Shown: one piece after another, positions 24,007-32,217 of the stretch
Position numbering within the stretch: the stretch's first letter is position 1
Layout: each line of letters begins with the position of its first letter
Source: Candidatus Gordonibacter avicola
GTDB taxonomy: Bacteria; Actinomycetota; Coriobacteriia; Coriobacteriales; Eggerthellaceae
Assembly: GCA_019113915.1 (NCBI GenBank)
Contig: DXGM01000012.1
Span: 87,055-151,054 of the forward strand
Reading direction: 5' to 3'
DNA: 64,000 bases
Notes under the pieces: model-generated
Database searches by the model: none
Told to the model about the DNA's origin: nothing
Seen by the model: the letters and a program-made list of their open reading frames with translations, nothing else
Translations under genes and position numbers: made by a program

Positions 24007-24267
24007 ATGCTTGGACCGCTCGGTGGGGACCGTCTGTGGAACCCGAAAGAACTTGACAAGTGCAAGGCTGCCGCGCAGGAACTTGTGGACGCGCAGGACA
24101 AAAGCGCCGATGAGGGTGGCATCATCTACGGCTACATGTACACCATGAACAACAGCAATTACGGCTACAAAGGCGAGGATCTGGAGTTCAAAAGCACCGC
24201 CGACATCGCCGCCTTCGACGCCAACGGCCAAGTAAAAGAAACCTACGTTGTCTACAAGCAGGCGTAA
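24007..24267 (+). CDS. Hypothetical protein, 86 aa
   Basis: A small soluble protein starting MLGPLGGDRLWNPKEL after a perfect AAGGAGG site. It is rich in Gly, Tyr and acidic residues (GGIIYGYMYTMNNSNYGYKG). Codon use looks normal and it has its own strong terminator, so it is probably expressed as a single gene. Family and function not recognised. Confidence 0.75.
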   Translation: MLGPLGGDRLWNPKELDKCKAAAQELVDAQDKSADEGGIIYGYMYTMNNSNYGYKGEDLEFKSTADIAAFDANGQVKETYVVYKQA

Positions 24268-24330
24268 ACACTTCTTTTGCTTACTCGGTTGTCTTTTCTT
24301 GCCGTGGCGGGAGTGAGCAAGAAATTGATG

Positions 24331-24380
24331 AAACGACCCCCTTTTGAGCGGTACTAATCCGCCTGAAAAGGGGGTCGTTT
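24331..24380 (+). terminator. Very strong hairpin after the 86-aa gene
   Basis: AAACGACCCCCTTTT (24331-24345) pairs perfectly with AAAAGGGGGTCGTTT (24366-24380) over 15 bp, with GCGG/CCGC pairing in the loop. It works in either direction. The rest of 24381-24610 holds GATACC-TTT-GGTATC (24501-24515) near a possible -10 box for gatC. Confidence 0.8.
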
Positions 24381-24610
24381 GCGTTGCGCGCTCATGACAA
24401 GAATGTGTTTCGCGGTGTTACCTCATATTGATAACTTCTTCTCTCACCGCTGTGGTTGTTAAGTCTGTGGCCAAAGCGGGTGATGACGCACTGAGAGGGA
24501 GATACCTTTGGTATCATGGGCGGCGTTATGTTTTCACCTGCTCCACCTTCGGCTCCTGTTGCGCTCGCGGAGTCGTTGTGTGAAAACGAGAGAAGGGAAG
24601 AGCGAATCCT

Positions 24611-24922
24611 ATGACCCAACATGTTACTGAACACGATGTGCGTGATATTGCGGAATACACGCGCATTGGCCTCACGGACGAAGAGGTTGCGCAGATGACG
24701 GTTGACTTGAACGCCATCATCGACAGCCTGCGTCCTATCACCGAGTACGACCTGGAGGGCGTTGAGCCCACGTTCCATCCCATCGGCGGCTTGTCGAACG
24801 TCATGCGCGATGACGTGGAAGAACCCGGCTTCACGCAGGACGTGGCGCTTGAGAATGCGCCGAAGCAGCAGGACGGTTGCTTCCTCATTCCGTCAATTTT
24901 GGGCGAAGGGGGCGACCGCTAA
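24611..24922 (+). CDS. gatC: Glutamyl/aspartyl-tRNA amidotransferase subunit C
   Basis: 103 aa, the small GatC belt subunit: DIAEYTRIGLTDEEVAQMTVDLNAIID and the extended Pro-rich strap ending in FLIPSIL. It wraps and stabilises GatA in the GatCAB complex, which converts Glu-tRNA(Gln) and Asp-tRNA(Asn) to the amides. The TAA overlaps the gatA ATG by one base. Confidence 0.93.
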   Translation: MTQHVTEHDVRDIAEYTRIGLTDEEVAQMTVDLNAIIDSLRPITEYDLEGVEPTFHPIGGLSNVMRDDVEEPGFTQDVALENAPKQQDGCFLIPSILGEGGDR

Positions 24923-26604
24923 TGAGCGCACTTGATCATGCGTTTGCCTGCATGAGCGCGAGCGATATTCGTGCGGGCCTGGCCGCGAAGGAGTTCTCGG
25001 CGCGCGAAATTGCCGAGTCTTCGCTTGCTCGCGTGCGTGCGCTTGACGGCGCCACTCACGCGTTTCTTGAGACCACCGAAGCGCTTGCGCTTGAACAGGC
25101 CGCGAAGCTAGACGCCGCCGTGGCGTCGGGTGAGGCGGATGGCCTCGGGGCGCTCGCCGGCGTGCCGGTGGCGTTCAAGGACAACATGAATCTGGCTGGC
25201 ACGCACACTACGTGTTCGTCGGCCATGCTGGCGAACTACGTGTCGCCCTACACGGCCACGTGCGTCGCGCGCGCCATCGAGGCGGGCGGCATTCCGCTGG
25301 GCAAGCTGAACATGGACGAGTTCGCGTTCGGCTCTTCCACGGAAACGAGCGCGTTTGGCCCCAGTAAGAACCCGTGGGACCTCGAGCGCGTGCCCGGCGG
25401 CTCGTCGGGCGGCAGCGCGGCGGCGGTGGGTGCGGGTTTGGCCACGATGACGCTGGGCTCTGACACGGGCGGCTCCATTCGCCAGCCCGGCAGCTTCTGC
25501 GGCGCGGTGGCGGTGAAGCCCACGTATGGCGTGGTCAGCCGCTATGGCGTGGTGGCGTTCGGTAGCTCGCTTGACCAGGTGGGTCCCTTCACCCGCTCGG
25601 TTGCGGACGCGGCACTCGCCATGAATGCCATCGCGGGACGCGACCCGCTCGACTGCACGAGCCAGGACATTCGCACCGACTACACGGCAAACCTCGACGC
25701 GGGCGTGCGCGGCATGCGCATTGGTATTGTGCCCGCGTTCATGGAGGCGAAGGGCCTCACGGCGGAAGTTAAGGCGAAGGTGGAAGAAGCGGCCGAGCAT
25801 TTGCGCGAACTGGGTGCTGAGCTGGTAGAAGTTGACCTGCCGAACGCACAGGCTGCCATGAGCGCCTACTACGTGCTGGGCCCATGCGAGGCGTTTTCTA
25901 ACCTCGCGCGCTTCGACTCGGTGCGCTACGGCTACTGCGACCCCGGGCACAAGGACCTTGGCGGCCAGTACGAGGCCAGCCGCGCCAAGGGTTTTGGCGC
26001 TGAGGCGCGCCGCCGCATCATGCTGGGCAGCTATCTGCTGAGCGCCGGCGTGTACGACACCTATTACTATCCCGCGCAGCAGGTGCGCACGCTTATCACG
26101 CAGGACTACGCGCGCGCCTACGAGCAGGTGGATTGCATCCTCGCGCCGGTGGCACCGCGCACGTCGTTCAAGTTTGGCGAAGTGAGCGACCCCACCGACA
26201 TGTACCTGTCCGACATGTTCACCATTTCCATCAACATTGCGGGCAACGGTGGTATGAGCCTGCCGGTGGGTCTTGGTGCCGACACGAATCTTCCCGTGGG
26301 TGTGCAGCTTATCTCACCCCAGTTCAAGGACGAGAGCATGCTGCGCGTGGCCGCCGCGCTGGAAACGGTGTACGGTCCGGCTCCCGTCGCCCCGCTCTTC
26401 CGTGAGGGTGCGGACTTCAAGGCTCCCGCGACCATTCCCGATGCTGCTGACGCGGTGCCGGGCGTTGACCTGCCCGGACTTGCCACGGAAAGCGACGTTC
26501 CTGGCGGCGTTCACCAAGCGAGTTCCGCGACTGAGCGAGAACTATCCGAGCGACTGGGCGCTGCCGAGGTCGTTGCGGCGCAGGTAGAAGGGGAGGCCGA
26601 ATAA
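24922..26604 (+). CDS. gatA: Glutamyl/aspartyl-tRNA amidotransferase subunit A, with C-terminal extension
   Basis: 560 aa, about 65 more than usual. The amidase-signature fold is complete, with the Ser-cisSer-Lys triad seen as Lys86 (VAFKDN), GGSSGGS (Ser161/162) and DTGGSIRQP (Ser185). It releases ammonia from glutamine for GatB. After about residue 492 comes a non-conserved tail whose DNA (26510-26565) matches the repeat inserted in hisH (CACCAAGCGAGTTCCGC, then GAGCGACTGGG). It is translationally coupled to gatC and gatB by TAATG overlaps. Confidence 0.95.
   Translation: MSALDHAFACMSASDIRAGLAAKEFSAREIAESSLARVRALDGATHAFLETTEALALEQAAKLDAAVASGEADGLGALAGVPVAFKDNMNLAGTHTTCSSAMLANYVSPYTATCVARAIEAGGIPLGKLNMDEFAFGSSTETSAFGPSKNPWDLERVPGGSSGGSAAAVGAGLATMTLGSDTGGSIRQPGSFCGAVAVKPTYGVVSRYGVVAFGSSLDQVGPFTRSVADAALAMNAIAGRDPLDCTSQDIRTDYTANLDAGVRGMRIGIVPAFMEAKGLTAEVKAKVEEAAEHLRELGAELVEVDLPNAQAAMSAYYVLGPCEAFSNLARFDSVRYGYCDPGHKDLGGQYEASRAKGFGAEARRRIMLGSYLLSAGVYDTYYYPAQQVRTLITQDYARAYEQVDCILAPVAPRTSFKFGEVSDPTDMYLSDMFTISINIAGNGGMSLPVGLGADTNLPVGVQLISPQFKDESMLRVAAALETVYGPAPVAPLFREGADFKAPATIPDAADAVPGVDLPGLATESDVPGGVHQASSATERELSERLGAAEVVAAQVEGEAE
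26510..26575 (+). repeat. Repeat copy fused to the gatA C-terminus
   Basis: CACCAAGCGAGTTCCGC followed by GAGCGA and CCGAGCGACTGGG. The same words, in the same order and spacing, occur twice in hisH (37540-37617 and 37668-37715). It is the end of gatA only, just before the gatB start, and adds about 20 codons. Confidence 0.7.
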
Positions 26605-28178
26605 TGCGGAAACTCGAAGAAGTCCTGCAAGACTGGGAAGCCGTCATCGGCCTTGAGGTGCACGCCGAGCTCACGACGCTGGAAACCAAGATGTTCTGCG
26701 GCTGCAAGCTGGAGTTCGGCGCCGATCCGAACACGCACACGTGTCCTGTGTGCCTGGGCCTTCCGGGCGCGCTGCCCGTGCCGAACAAGGCCGCCATCGA
26801 GTCTATTGTGCTGGCCGGCTTGGCCACGAACTGCGACATCGAGAAGCGCTCGATGTTCTACCGCAAGAACTACATGTATCCTGACATGTCGAAGAACTTC
26901 CAAACCACGCAGGGCCCCGTGGCCTTCTGCATGCGCGGCCACCTGGACTTGGACGTGGACGGCCCAGCCGCGAAGGAGCGCATCACCGCCGCGAAGCTTG
27001 CCGAGGGCGAAGAGGACGGCAACGCTGTGCGCACGGCCGAGGGCTACACTGCGCATGTGGGCATCACGCGCATTCACATGGAGGAAGATGCCGGCAAGAT
27101 GAATCACGTGGGCGGCTCCGAGGGCCGCATCGCGGGTGCCACGCACTCGCTTGTGGACTACAACCGCTGCGGCACGCCGCTCATCGAGTTGGTGACCGAG
27201 CCCGATCTGCGCACGCCGGAAGAGGCGCGCCTCTTCATGCAGAAGTTGCGCCAGATTTATTTGGCGCTGGGCATCTCCGACTGCTCCATGGAAGAGGGAA
27301 GCCTGCGTTGCGACGGCAACGTGAGCCTGCGCCGTCGCGGCGACAAGAAGCTGGGCGTAAAAACCGAGCTGAAGAACATGAACAGTTTCAAGAACCTCCA
27401 CGACGGCTTGGCCTACGAGATCTGCCGCCAGGCGGAGGTGCTCGAAGAAGGCGGGCAGATTTTCCAGGAGACACGTCACTGGGATCCCTCGGCCAAGCGC
27501 ACCATTGTTATGCGCGTGAAGGAAACGGCTGACGACTATCGCCTGTTTCCGGAGCCGGACTTGGCGCCCTATGACTTGTCCGATGAGTTCATCGAAAGCG
27601 TGCGTGCGAAGCTGCCCGAGCTACCCGACCAGAAGGCGGCGCGCTTCGCCAAGGCGTTTGGCCTGTCGGCCTACGATGCGCGTCATCTGGTGGAACACCG
27701 CGCCACGGCGAACTTCTTCGAGGCCTGCATGGAGCTGGCGGGTGCCGACGCTGCGAAGCTGGCAAAGCCCGTGGCGAACCTCGCCATTAACGATGTGACC
27801 GCGCACATGAACGCGCATGACGACTTCGACCTGGAGGATTCGCCGCTCACGCCCGCGCGCGCCGTGGAGCTGGTGCGCCTCGTGGCGGACGACACCATTT
27901 CGTCCAAGCAGGCTAAAGAGGTGTTCGCAGCCGTGCTCGACGAGGATAAGGACCCGGCGGCCATCGTTAAGGAGCGCGGCATGGAGCAGGTGAGCGACAC
28001 CGGCGCCATTGAAGCCGTGGTCGATGCCGTGCTCGCGGCCAACCCCGACAAAGTAGAACAGTACCGTGGCGGCAAGACGGGCCTCATGGGCTTTTTCGTG
28101 GGACAATGCATGAAGGAGATGCGCGGCCAGGGTAACCCGAAACTCATCAATGAGCTGTTGGGCAAGAAGCTCGGTTAG
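26604..28178 (+). CDS. gatB: Aspartyl/glutamyl-tRNA amidotransferase subunit B
   Basis: 524 aa, a complete GatB: VIGLEVHAELTT, CPVCLGLPGALPV (zinc-site region), the kinase-like core, and the C-terminal YqeY-like tRNA-binding domain ending GNPKLINELLGKKL. It phosphorylates the tRNA-bound Glu or Asp, which then reacts with ammonia from GatA. The final gene of gatCAB, followed by a terminator. Confidence 0.97.
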   Translation: MRKLEEVLQDWEAVIGLEVHAELTTLETKMFCGCKLEFGADPNTHTCPVCLGLPGALPVPNKAAIESIVLAGLATNCDIEKRSMFYRKNYMYPDMSKNFQTTQGPVAFCMRGHLDLDVDGPAAKERITAAKLAEGEEDGNAVRTAEGYTAHVGITRIHMEEDAGKMNHVGGSEGRIAGATHSLVDYNRCGTPLIELVTEPDLRTPEEARLFMQKLRQIYLALGISDCSMEEGSLRCDGNVSLRRRGDKKLGVKTELKNMNSFKNLHDGLAYEICRQAEVLEEGGQIFQETRHWDPSAKRTIVMRVKETADDYRLFPEPDLAPYDLSDEFIESVRAKLPELPDQKAARFAKAFGLSAYDARHLVEHRATANFFEACMELAGADAAKLAKPVANLAINDVTAHMNAHDDFDLEDSPLTPARAVELVRLVADDTISSKQAKEVFAAVLDEDKDPAAIVKERGMEQVSDTGAIEAVVDAVLAANPDKVEQYRGGKTGLMGFFVGQCMKEMRGQGNPKLINELLGKKLG

Positions 28179-28199
28179 ACCAAGCACACTCGTAATTCG

Positions 28200-28236
28200 A
28201 AGGCCGCTGCCTGCATGAGGTGGCGGCCTTTTTTCG
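28200..28236 (+). terminator. Terminator of gatCAB
   Basis: AAGGCCGC (28200-28207) pairs with GCGGCCTT (28223-28230), with an inner GCCTGCATGAGGTGGC pairing region, followed by a run of T. Confidence 0.9.
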
Positions 28237-28384
28237 GTTATATCCGAAAAAAGCGGCTTTAACCTGCTATTTTAGTAGGGTTTTCTCACATTTACGCGCC
28301 ACTGTTCCTCGTGTCCGATAGCGCACGTGCGATAATGCGGGGCGGTCATTCGCCCGTAGTGTCTGTGTGTGGGGAGTCGCTGTC

Positions 28385-29500
28385 ATGCTCTGTCAATTCA
28401 CCTTCAAAAACGTAACCTCCTATCGGGGTGAAACAACCCTTACCTTCAGTGATGCTGCTCGTGGTGAGTGCTTGTTAAGGGACGGAGCGGAAGTGTCCGA
28501 GGTGCCCGGTGCGGTGGTTGCCGTGTGTGGGCCAAGCGGCGCGGGTACGTCGGCGGCGCTTGAGGCGCTGAGTGCTCTCATCTTGTTGGTGGTGAAGCCG
28601 CTTCTTGCACTGGATGGAGAAGAACTGCGGCGCAGAGGGTCGCTTCCCGTGCTGCCCATCAGGCCGTTTGCGTTCGACGAACAGTCGAAGCATCAACCGA
28701 CGGAGTTGGGGCTGGTGCTGCGTTGCGAGGGAATTGAGTATCGCTACGAACTTGCGTGGTCGGACGGAAGTATTGCGCGCGAGGCGCTGTTTCGCGGTGA
28801 GTCAGGCGCGGCGGGGAGGCAAACGCTTTTGTTTGAGCGGCGGGGGAATGAAGCGTTGCTGGGCAATATGCCCGCTGACCTGCGTATTCCGGAAGATAGA
28901 GTTCTTCCGCGAAGAATTCCCTTGCTCGCCTGCTTAGCGGCGTGGTGCGACAATGCAGAAATAGACGCGCTTGTTCACTGGTTTATGTCGTGCCGGTTTA
29001 ACCATGTTGGCGTGTGCTTTTATCATTCGTGCGGATTGTCACCGTGCGAGCAAGACGAACTGCTCGGCAGCCCCAAGGAAGCTCAGCGCCTGGTCAGCTA
29101 CCTTGATGCTGGCATTGAGGGAGTTTGCATTGCGAATGGCAACGTGGTGGTGCGTCGCCGTGTTGGTGCGTCCGTGCATGAACTTTCCCTTGAAGAAGAA
29201 TCTTCAGGCGTGCGTGCAGCGCTTCGGCTGGTGCCGAGTGTGCTCGCCTCGCTGCGCGCCGGTGGGTTGGTGGTGGCAGATGGCCTCGGCGAGCGCCTTC
29301 CTCCCGAACACATGAAGCGCATAGCGGCGCTCTTTCGCGACCCGCGCTGCAATGTTGGCGGTGGTCAGCTGCTGCTATCGGCGCGCGACGAGCGTCATCT
29401 GTATGAGGCAGCCTTCCGCCGCGAGGAACTCTGGCGCGCCGAGAAGGATAGTGTAGGCGTCAGCGCGCTCCGCCACTGGGACGGTGCGGGTTGCGAGTGA
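28385..29500 (+). CDS. AAA-like P-loop protein with a degenerate Walker A
   Basis: 371 aa. The layout follows AAA_15/AAA_21 ATPases of the OLD/Abi type: FTFKNVTSYRGETTLTFSD at the N-terminus, then a P-loop VVAVCGPSGAGTS in which the catalytic Lys is replaced by Thr. The C-terminal AGGLVVADGLGERLP corresponds to Walker B. The missing Lys suggests weak or lost ATPase. I start at ATG 28385 (GGGGAG site). Relatives act in phage defence or DNA metabolism; here it stands alone, so the role is open. Confidence 0.65.
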   Translation: MLCQFTFKNVTSYRGETTLTFSDAARGECLLRDGAEVSEVPGAVVAVCGPSGAGTSAALEALSALILLVVKPLLALDGEELRRRGSLPVLPIRPFAFDEQSKHQPTELGLVLRCEGIEYRYELAWSDGSIAREALFRGESGAAGRQTLLFERRGNEALLGNMPADLRIPEDRVLPRRIPLLACLAAWCDNAEIDALVHWFMSCRFNHVGVCFYHSCGLSPCEQDELLGSPKEAQRLVSYLDAGIEGVCIANGNVVVRRRVGASVHELSLEEESSGVRAALRLVPSVLASLRAGGLVVADGLGERLPPEHMKRIAALFRDPRCNVGGGQLLLSARDERHLYEAAFRREELWRAEKDSVGVSALRHWDGAGCE

Positions 29501-29609
29501 GCTTTCGCTGTCTTCGATTGCGAAACAACAAGTTGATTGCATTGGGAAACGCGCGGTGGCGTGATAGGATACGCAAGGCATATGACAAGGTTTGGAAAGG
29601 GGGGCCGGC

Positions 29610-29885
29610 ATGGCCGACGAAAACAGGCGGCCAGGCGATTGGCAGCGCAAGGACTTGAGGCGCGATGCGAACGACCTGGTGGGGGAGCCCAACCCGAAGA
29701 AGTGGTACGATCAGACATTCTGGATTATCTTCTTCCTTGTGGTCATCTGGCCCTTCGGCATTGTGCTGGTGTGGCGCAGTAACTGGCATATCATTGCGAA
29801 GGTGGCGGCCTCGGTCTTCGTGGCGCTGGCTGTGTACTTCGCACTTGCCATGTCGCAGGCTGTCTTGCAGATACAGGGCGCCTAG
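29610..29885 (+). CDS. Small two-helix membrane protein
   Basis: 91 aa. A charged N-terminal 40 residues (GEPNPKKWYDQ just before the membrane) are followed by two hydrophobic helices (WIIFFLVVIWPFGIVLVW and an alanine/valine-rich second). The start at MADENRR (29610) follows GAAAGGGGGG. Function unknown; it is upstream of, but not clearly operonic with, the symporter. Confidence 0.75.
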   Translation: MADENRRPGDWQRKDLRRDANDLVGEPNPKKWYDQTFWIIFFLVVIWPFGIVLVWRSNWHIIAKVAASVFVALAVYFALAMSQAVLQIQGA

Positions 29886-30058
29886 CGCCTCGCGCTCGCA
29901 CGTTTGTGGCCCGCGGCTCGCGGCCCGCAAAACACCTTATAAGTAGGTATACCTACGTTCGTCGATACGGGGAACAGGGGCAAAGCTGTGGCTGGCTCTG
30001 TGGATGCAGTCGCAGTTTTCGGAGTTGAGATACAAGGAGAGAGGGAAGAGGGGTTTTG

Positions 30059-31573
30059 ATGGATTTCAACACATGGCTTATTGGTTTTACCGGGGAGGCA
30101 AGCGGGTTTCTGTACACGTATATCCTGCTCATCTTGCTGGTGTTTGTGGGCGTATACTTCACCATTCGTACGAAAGGCGTGCAGCTGCGCTTCATCAAGG
30201 ATATGTTTACGCAGCTCACCGAGAAGAAGCACGTAAAAGGTGAGCGTTCTATCTCTTCGTTTCAGGCGCTCATGGTGTCCACCGCCAGTCGCGTGGGCAC
30301 GGGCAACATTGCGGGCGTGGCTACGGCCATTGCCACGGGTGGCCCGGGCGCGGTGTTCTGGATGTGGCTCATGGCTATTGTGGGCGCAGCTTCGGCGTTT
30401 GTTGAGTCCACGCTCGCGCAGATTTGGAAGGTGCGCGGCAAGGAAGGCGAATTCCGCGGCGGCCCGGCCTACTATATTGAGCAGGCACTGGGGAAGCGTT
30501 GGCTTGGTATTGTGTTCGCCGTGCTGCTTATCCTGTGCTTTGGCTTTGGCTTCAATGGGCTGCAGGCCTTCAACGCTACGTCGGCGCTTGAATATTACAT
30601 CCCCGACTACGCCACCAATGGCACGGCCATTGCGTGCGGCATCGTGCTTGCGGTGATGACGGCGTTCGTCATCTTCGGCGGTGCGAAGCGCATCAGCGTG
30701 ATTACTTCCATCATCGTGCCCATTATGGCGCTTGGCTACATTGCCATTGCGGTGTGGACTACGGTGGCGAACATTACCGAGTTGCCCAACGTGTTTGGCA
30801 TGGTGTTTGCTTCGGCGTTCGACTTCCAGGCCATTTTCGGCGGGTTTGCGGGTTCGGTGGTTATGCTGGGCATCAAGCGCGGCCTGTATTCGAACGAGGC
30901 CGGCATGGGTTCCGCGCCGAACGCGGCCGCCACGGCAAGCGTGTCGCATCCGTGCAAGCAGGGCCTCGTGCAGAGCCTGTCCGTGTACATTGACACGCTG
31001 CTCATCTGCACGTGCTCGGCCATGATGGTGCTCGTGTTCTACGTGCAGAACCCCGAGGCGGCCGCCGCGCTCAACGGCATGCCGCTTGTGCAGATGGCCG
31101 TGAACAACTCGGTGGGCGAGTTCGGCATCCACTTTATCACGTTCGCCATTTTCGCCTTCGCGTTCTCTAGCCTTATTGGTAACTACTTCTACGCCGAGAG
31201 CAACCTGCGTTTCATCAAGGGTAACAGCAAGGCGCTGCTGTTCGTGTTCCGCGTGGTGTGCCTGTGCGTGGTGTTCTACGGCGCCGTGAACAGCTTTGAC
31301 TTGGCGTGGAACCTGGCGGACATCTTCATGGGTCTCATGGCGCTGGTGAACCTCATTGCCCTTTTGTTCCTGGGCAAGTGGGCGCTCGCGGCGCTCGACG
31401 ATTACACGAAACAGCGCAAAGCGGGCATCGACCCGGTGTTTGTGGCCGATAACATCCCCGGGCTGCCGAAGACCGACTGCTGGCACGTGCCCGAGGTGCA
31501 AGACTTCGGCAAACCGCCGGTACAAGAGTATTTGGATGAGGCGCTTGATCCCGAGTTTGTGGGGCTGAACTGA
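30059..31573 (+). CDS. Sodium:alanine/glycine symporter (AGCS family)
   Basis: 504 aa with about 11 hydrophobic segments. It has the AGCS signatures SFQALMVSTASRVGTGNIAG, GPGAVFWMWLMAIVGAASAF (Na/substrate core), GGPAYYIE and NEAGMGSAPNAAATA. It imports small neutral amino acids with sodium. ATG 30059 follows AGAGGGAAGAGGGG. A strong terminator follows. The single promoter and the terminator imply a monocistronic gene. Confidence 0.93.
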   Translation: MDFNTWLIGFTGEASGFLYTYILLILLVFVGVYFTIRTKGVQLRFIKDMFTQLTEKKHVKGERSISSFQALMVSTASRVGTGNIAGVATAIATGGPGAVFWMWLMAIVGAASAFVESTLAQIWKVRGKEGEFRGGPAYYIEQALGKRWLGIVFAVLLILCFGFGFNGLQAFNATSALEYYIPDYATNGTAIACGIVLAVMTAFVIFGGAKRISVITSIIVPIMALGYIAIAVWTTVANITELPNVFGMVFASAFDFQAIFGGFAGSVVMLGIKRGLYSNEAGMGSAPNAAATASVSHPCKQGLVQSLSVYIDTLLICTCSAMMVLVFYVQNPEAAAALNGMPLVQMAVNNSVGEFGIHFITFAIFAFAFSSLIGNYFYAESNLRFIKGNSKALLFVFRVVCLCVVFYGAVNSFDLAWNLADIFMGLMALVNLIALLFLGKWALAALDDYTKQRKAGIDPVFVADNIPGLPKTDCWHVPEVQDFGKPPVQEYLDEALDPEFVGLN

Positions 31574-31636
31574 CGCTTGGCGCAGCCGACGCGCAGATCA
31601 TCAGGTTGTTGATGGCTGCGGTTGAAGCTTGGTAAT

Positions 31637-31680
31637 AAACACCCGCTTCTCTCGAACAGGGAAGCGGGTGTTTGTTTTTA
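31637..31680 (+). terminator. Intrinsic terminator of the AGCS gene
   Basis: AAACACCCGCTTC (31637-31649) pairs perfectly with GAAGCGGGTGTTT (31661-31673), followed by GTTTTT. Confidence 0.93.
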
Positions 31681-31698
31681 TATTTCTGCTCAAACTCA

Positions 31699-31727
31699 TT
31701 GACATAAAAGAACAAACGTTCTAGTAT
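31699..31727 (+). promoter_or_regulatory. Promoter with a LexA (SOS)-type box
   Basis: TTGACA (31699-31704), 17-bp spacer, TAGTAT (31722-31727). The spacer contains AGAACAAACGTTCT (31709-31722), which fits the Gram-positive LexA/DinR box GAACRNRYGTTC (GAAC-AAAC-GTTC). A bound repressor would cover the spacer and the edge of the -10 box. Confidence 0.75.
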
Positions 31728-31809
31728 TGATATCGTCATACTAATAAAGAATAGGCGTTGTGCTCACGCACCTTCTTGCCCGTAGCGCCACCGGAGTAAG
31801 GAGGAATAT

Positions 31810-32103
31810 ATGAACGAATTACCGTGCAGTAATAATGTGAGCAATGCGATCAATACATTAACGTATAAAGGCTACACTGCGCTTGTATCGTTTGATGCTG
31901 AGGGGGAGTATCTGCATGGCTCCGTTTCTGGCATTCGTGATGTGATTTACTTTGAAGCTCACGATGCCAAAGAGGTGTCAACGGCATTTCATGAAGCGGT
32001 AGATGATTATTTGGAGTTTTGTGCCGCAAAGGGTAAACAACCTGATAAGCCGTTTAATCTGAATAAAGCCGCTGCCGTTGACAGCACGTTAGGCAACGAG
32101 TAG
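31810..32103 (+). CDS. HicB-like protein, solitary
   Basis: 97 aa. It has the HicB partial RNase-H-like fold (YKGYTALVSFDAEGEYLHGSV, then IRDVIYFEAHDAKEVSTAFHEAVDDYLEFC), usually the antitoxin of HicA mRNA interferases, with a short helical C-terminus. AAGGAGGAA precedes the ATG. No hicA-like gene is adjacent. The LexA-type box in its promoter would couple it to DNA damage, which is unusual for a HicB antitoxin. Confidence 0.8.
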   Translation: MNELPCSNNVSNAINTLTYKGYTALVSFDAEGEYLHGSVSGIRDVIYFEAHDAKEVSTAFHEAVDDYLEFCAAKGKQPDKPFNLNKAAAVDSTLGNE

Positions 32104-32115
32104 GATTTCTTGTTG

Positions 32116-32139
32116 CTTTATCACTCTACTGTGATAAAG
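32116..32139. repeat. Hairpin between hicB-like gene and his operon
   Basis: CTTTATCAC-TCTACT-GTGATAAAG, a perfect 9-bp stem 12 bp after the stop. It may be a weak terminator or an operator. A CCGGAT-A-ATCCGG palindrome with a GATAAT -10-like box follows near 32172-32184 and may belong to the his operon promoter. Confidence 0.5.
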
Positions 32140-32217
32140 TGATTCAGCACCCATTGAAGTGAACAAAGTGCCGGATAATCCGGATAGTAAAAAGCGATAA
32201 AAAGGAAGAGGCAAGGC

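Noticed and set aside
29882..31525. 547-aa minus-strand ORF opposite the AGCS symporter
   Set aside because: Antisense of a well-conserved transporter, extremely His/Arg-rich, no ribosome binding site.
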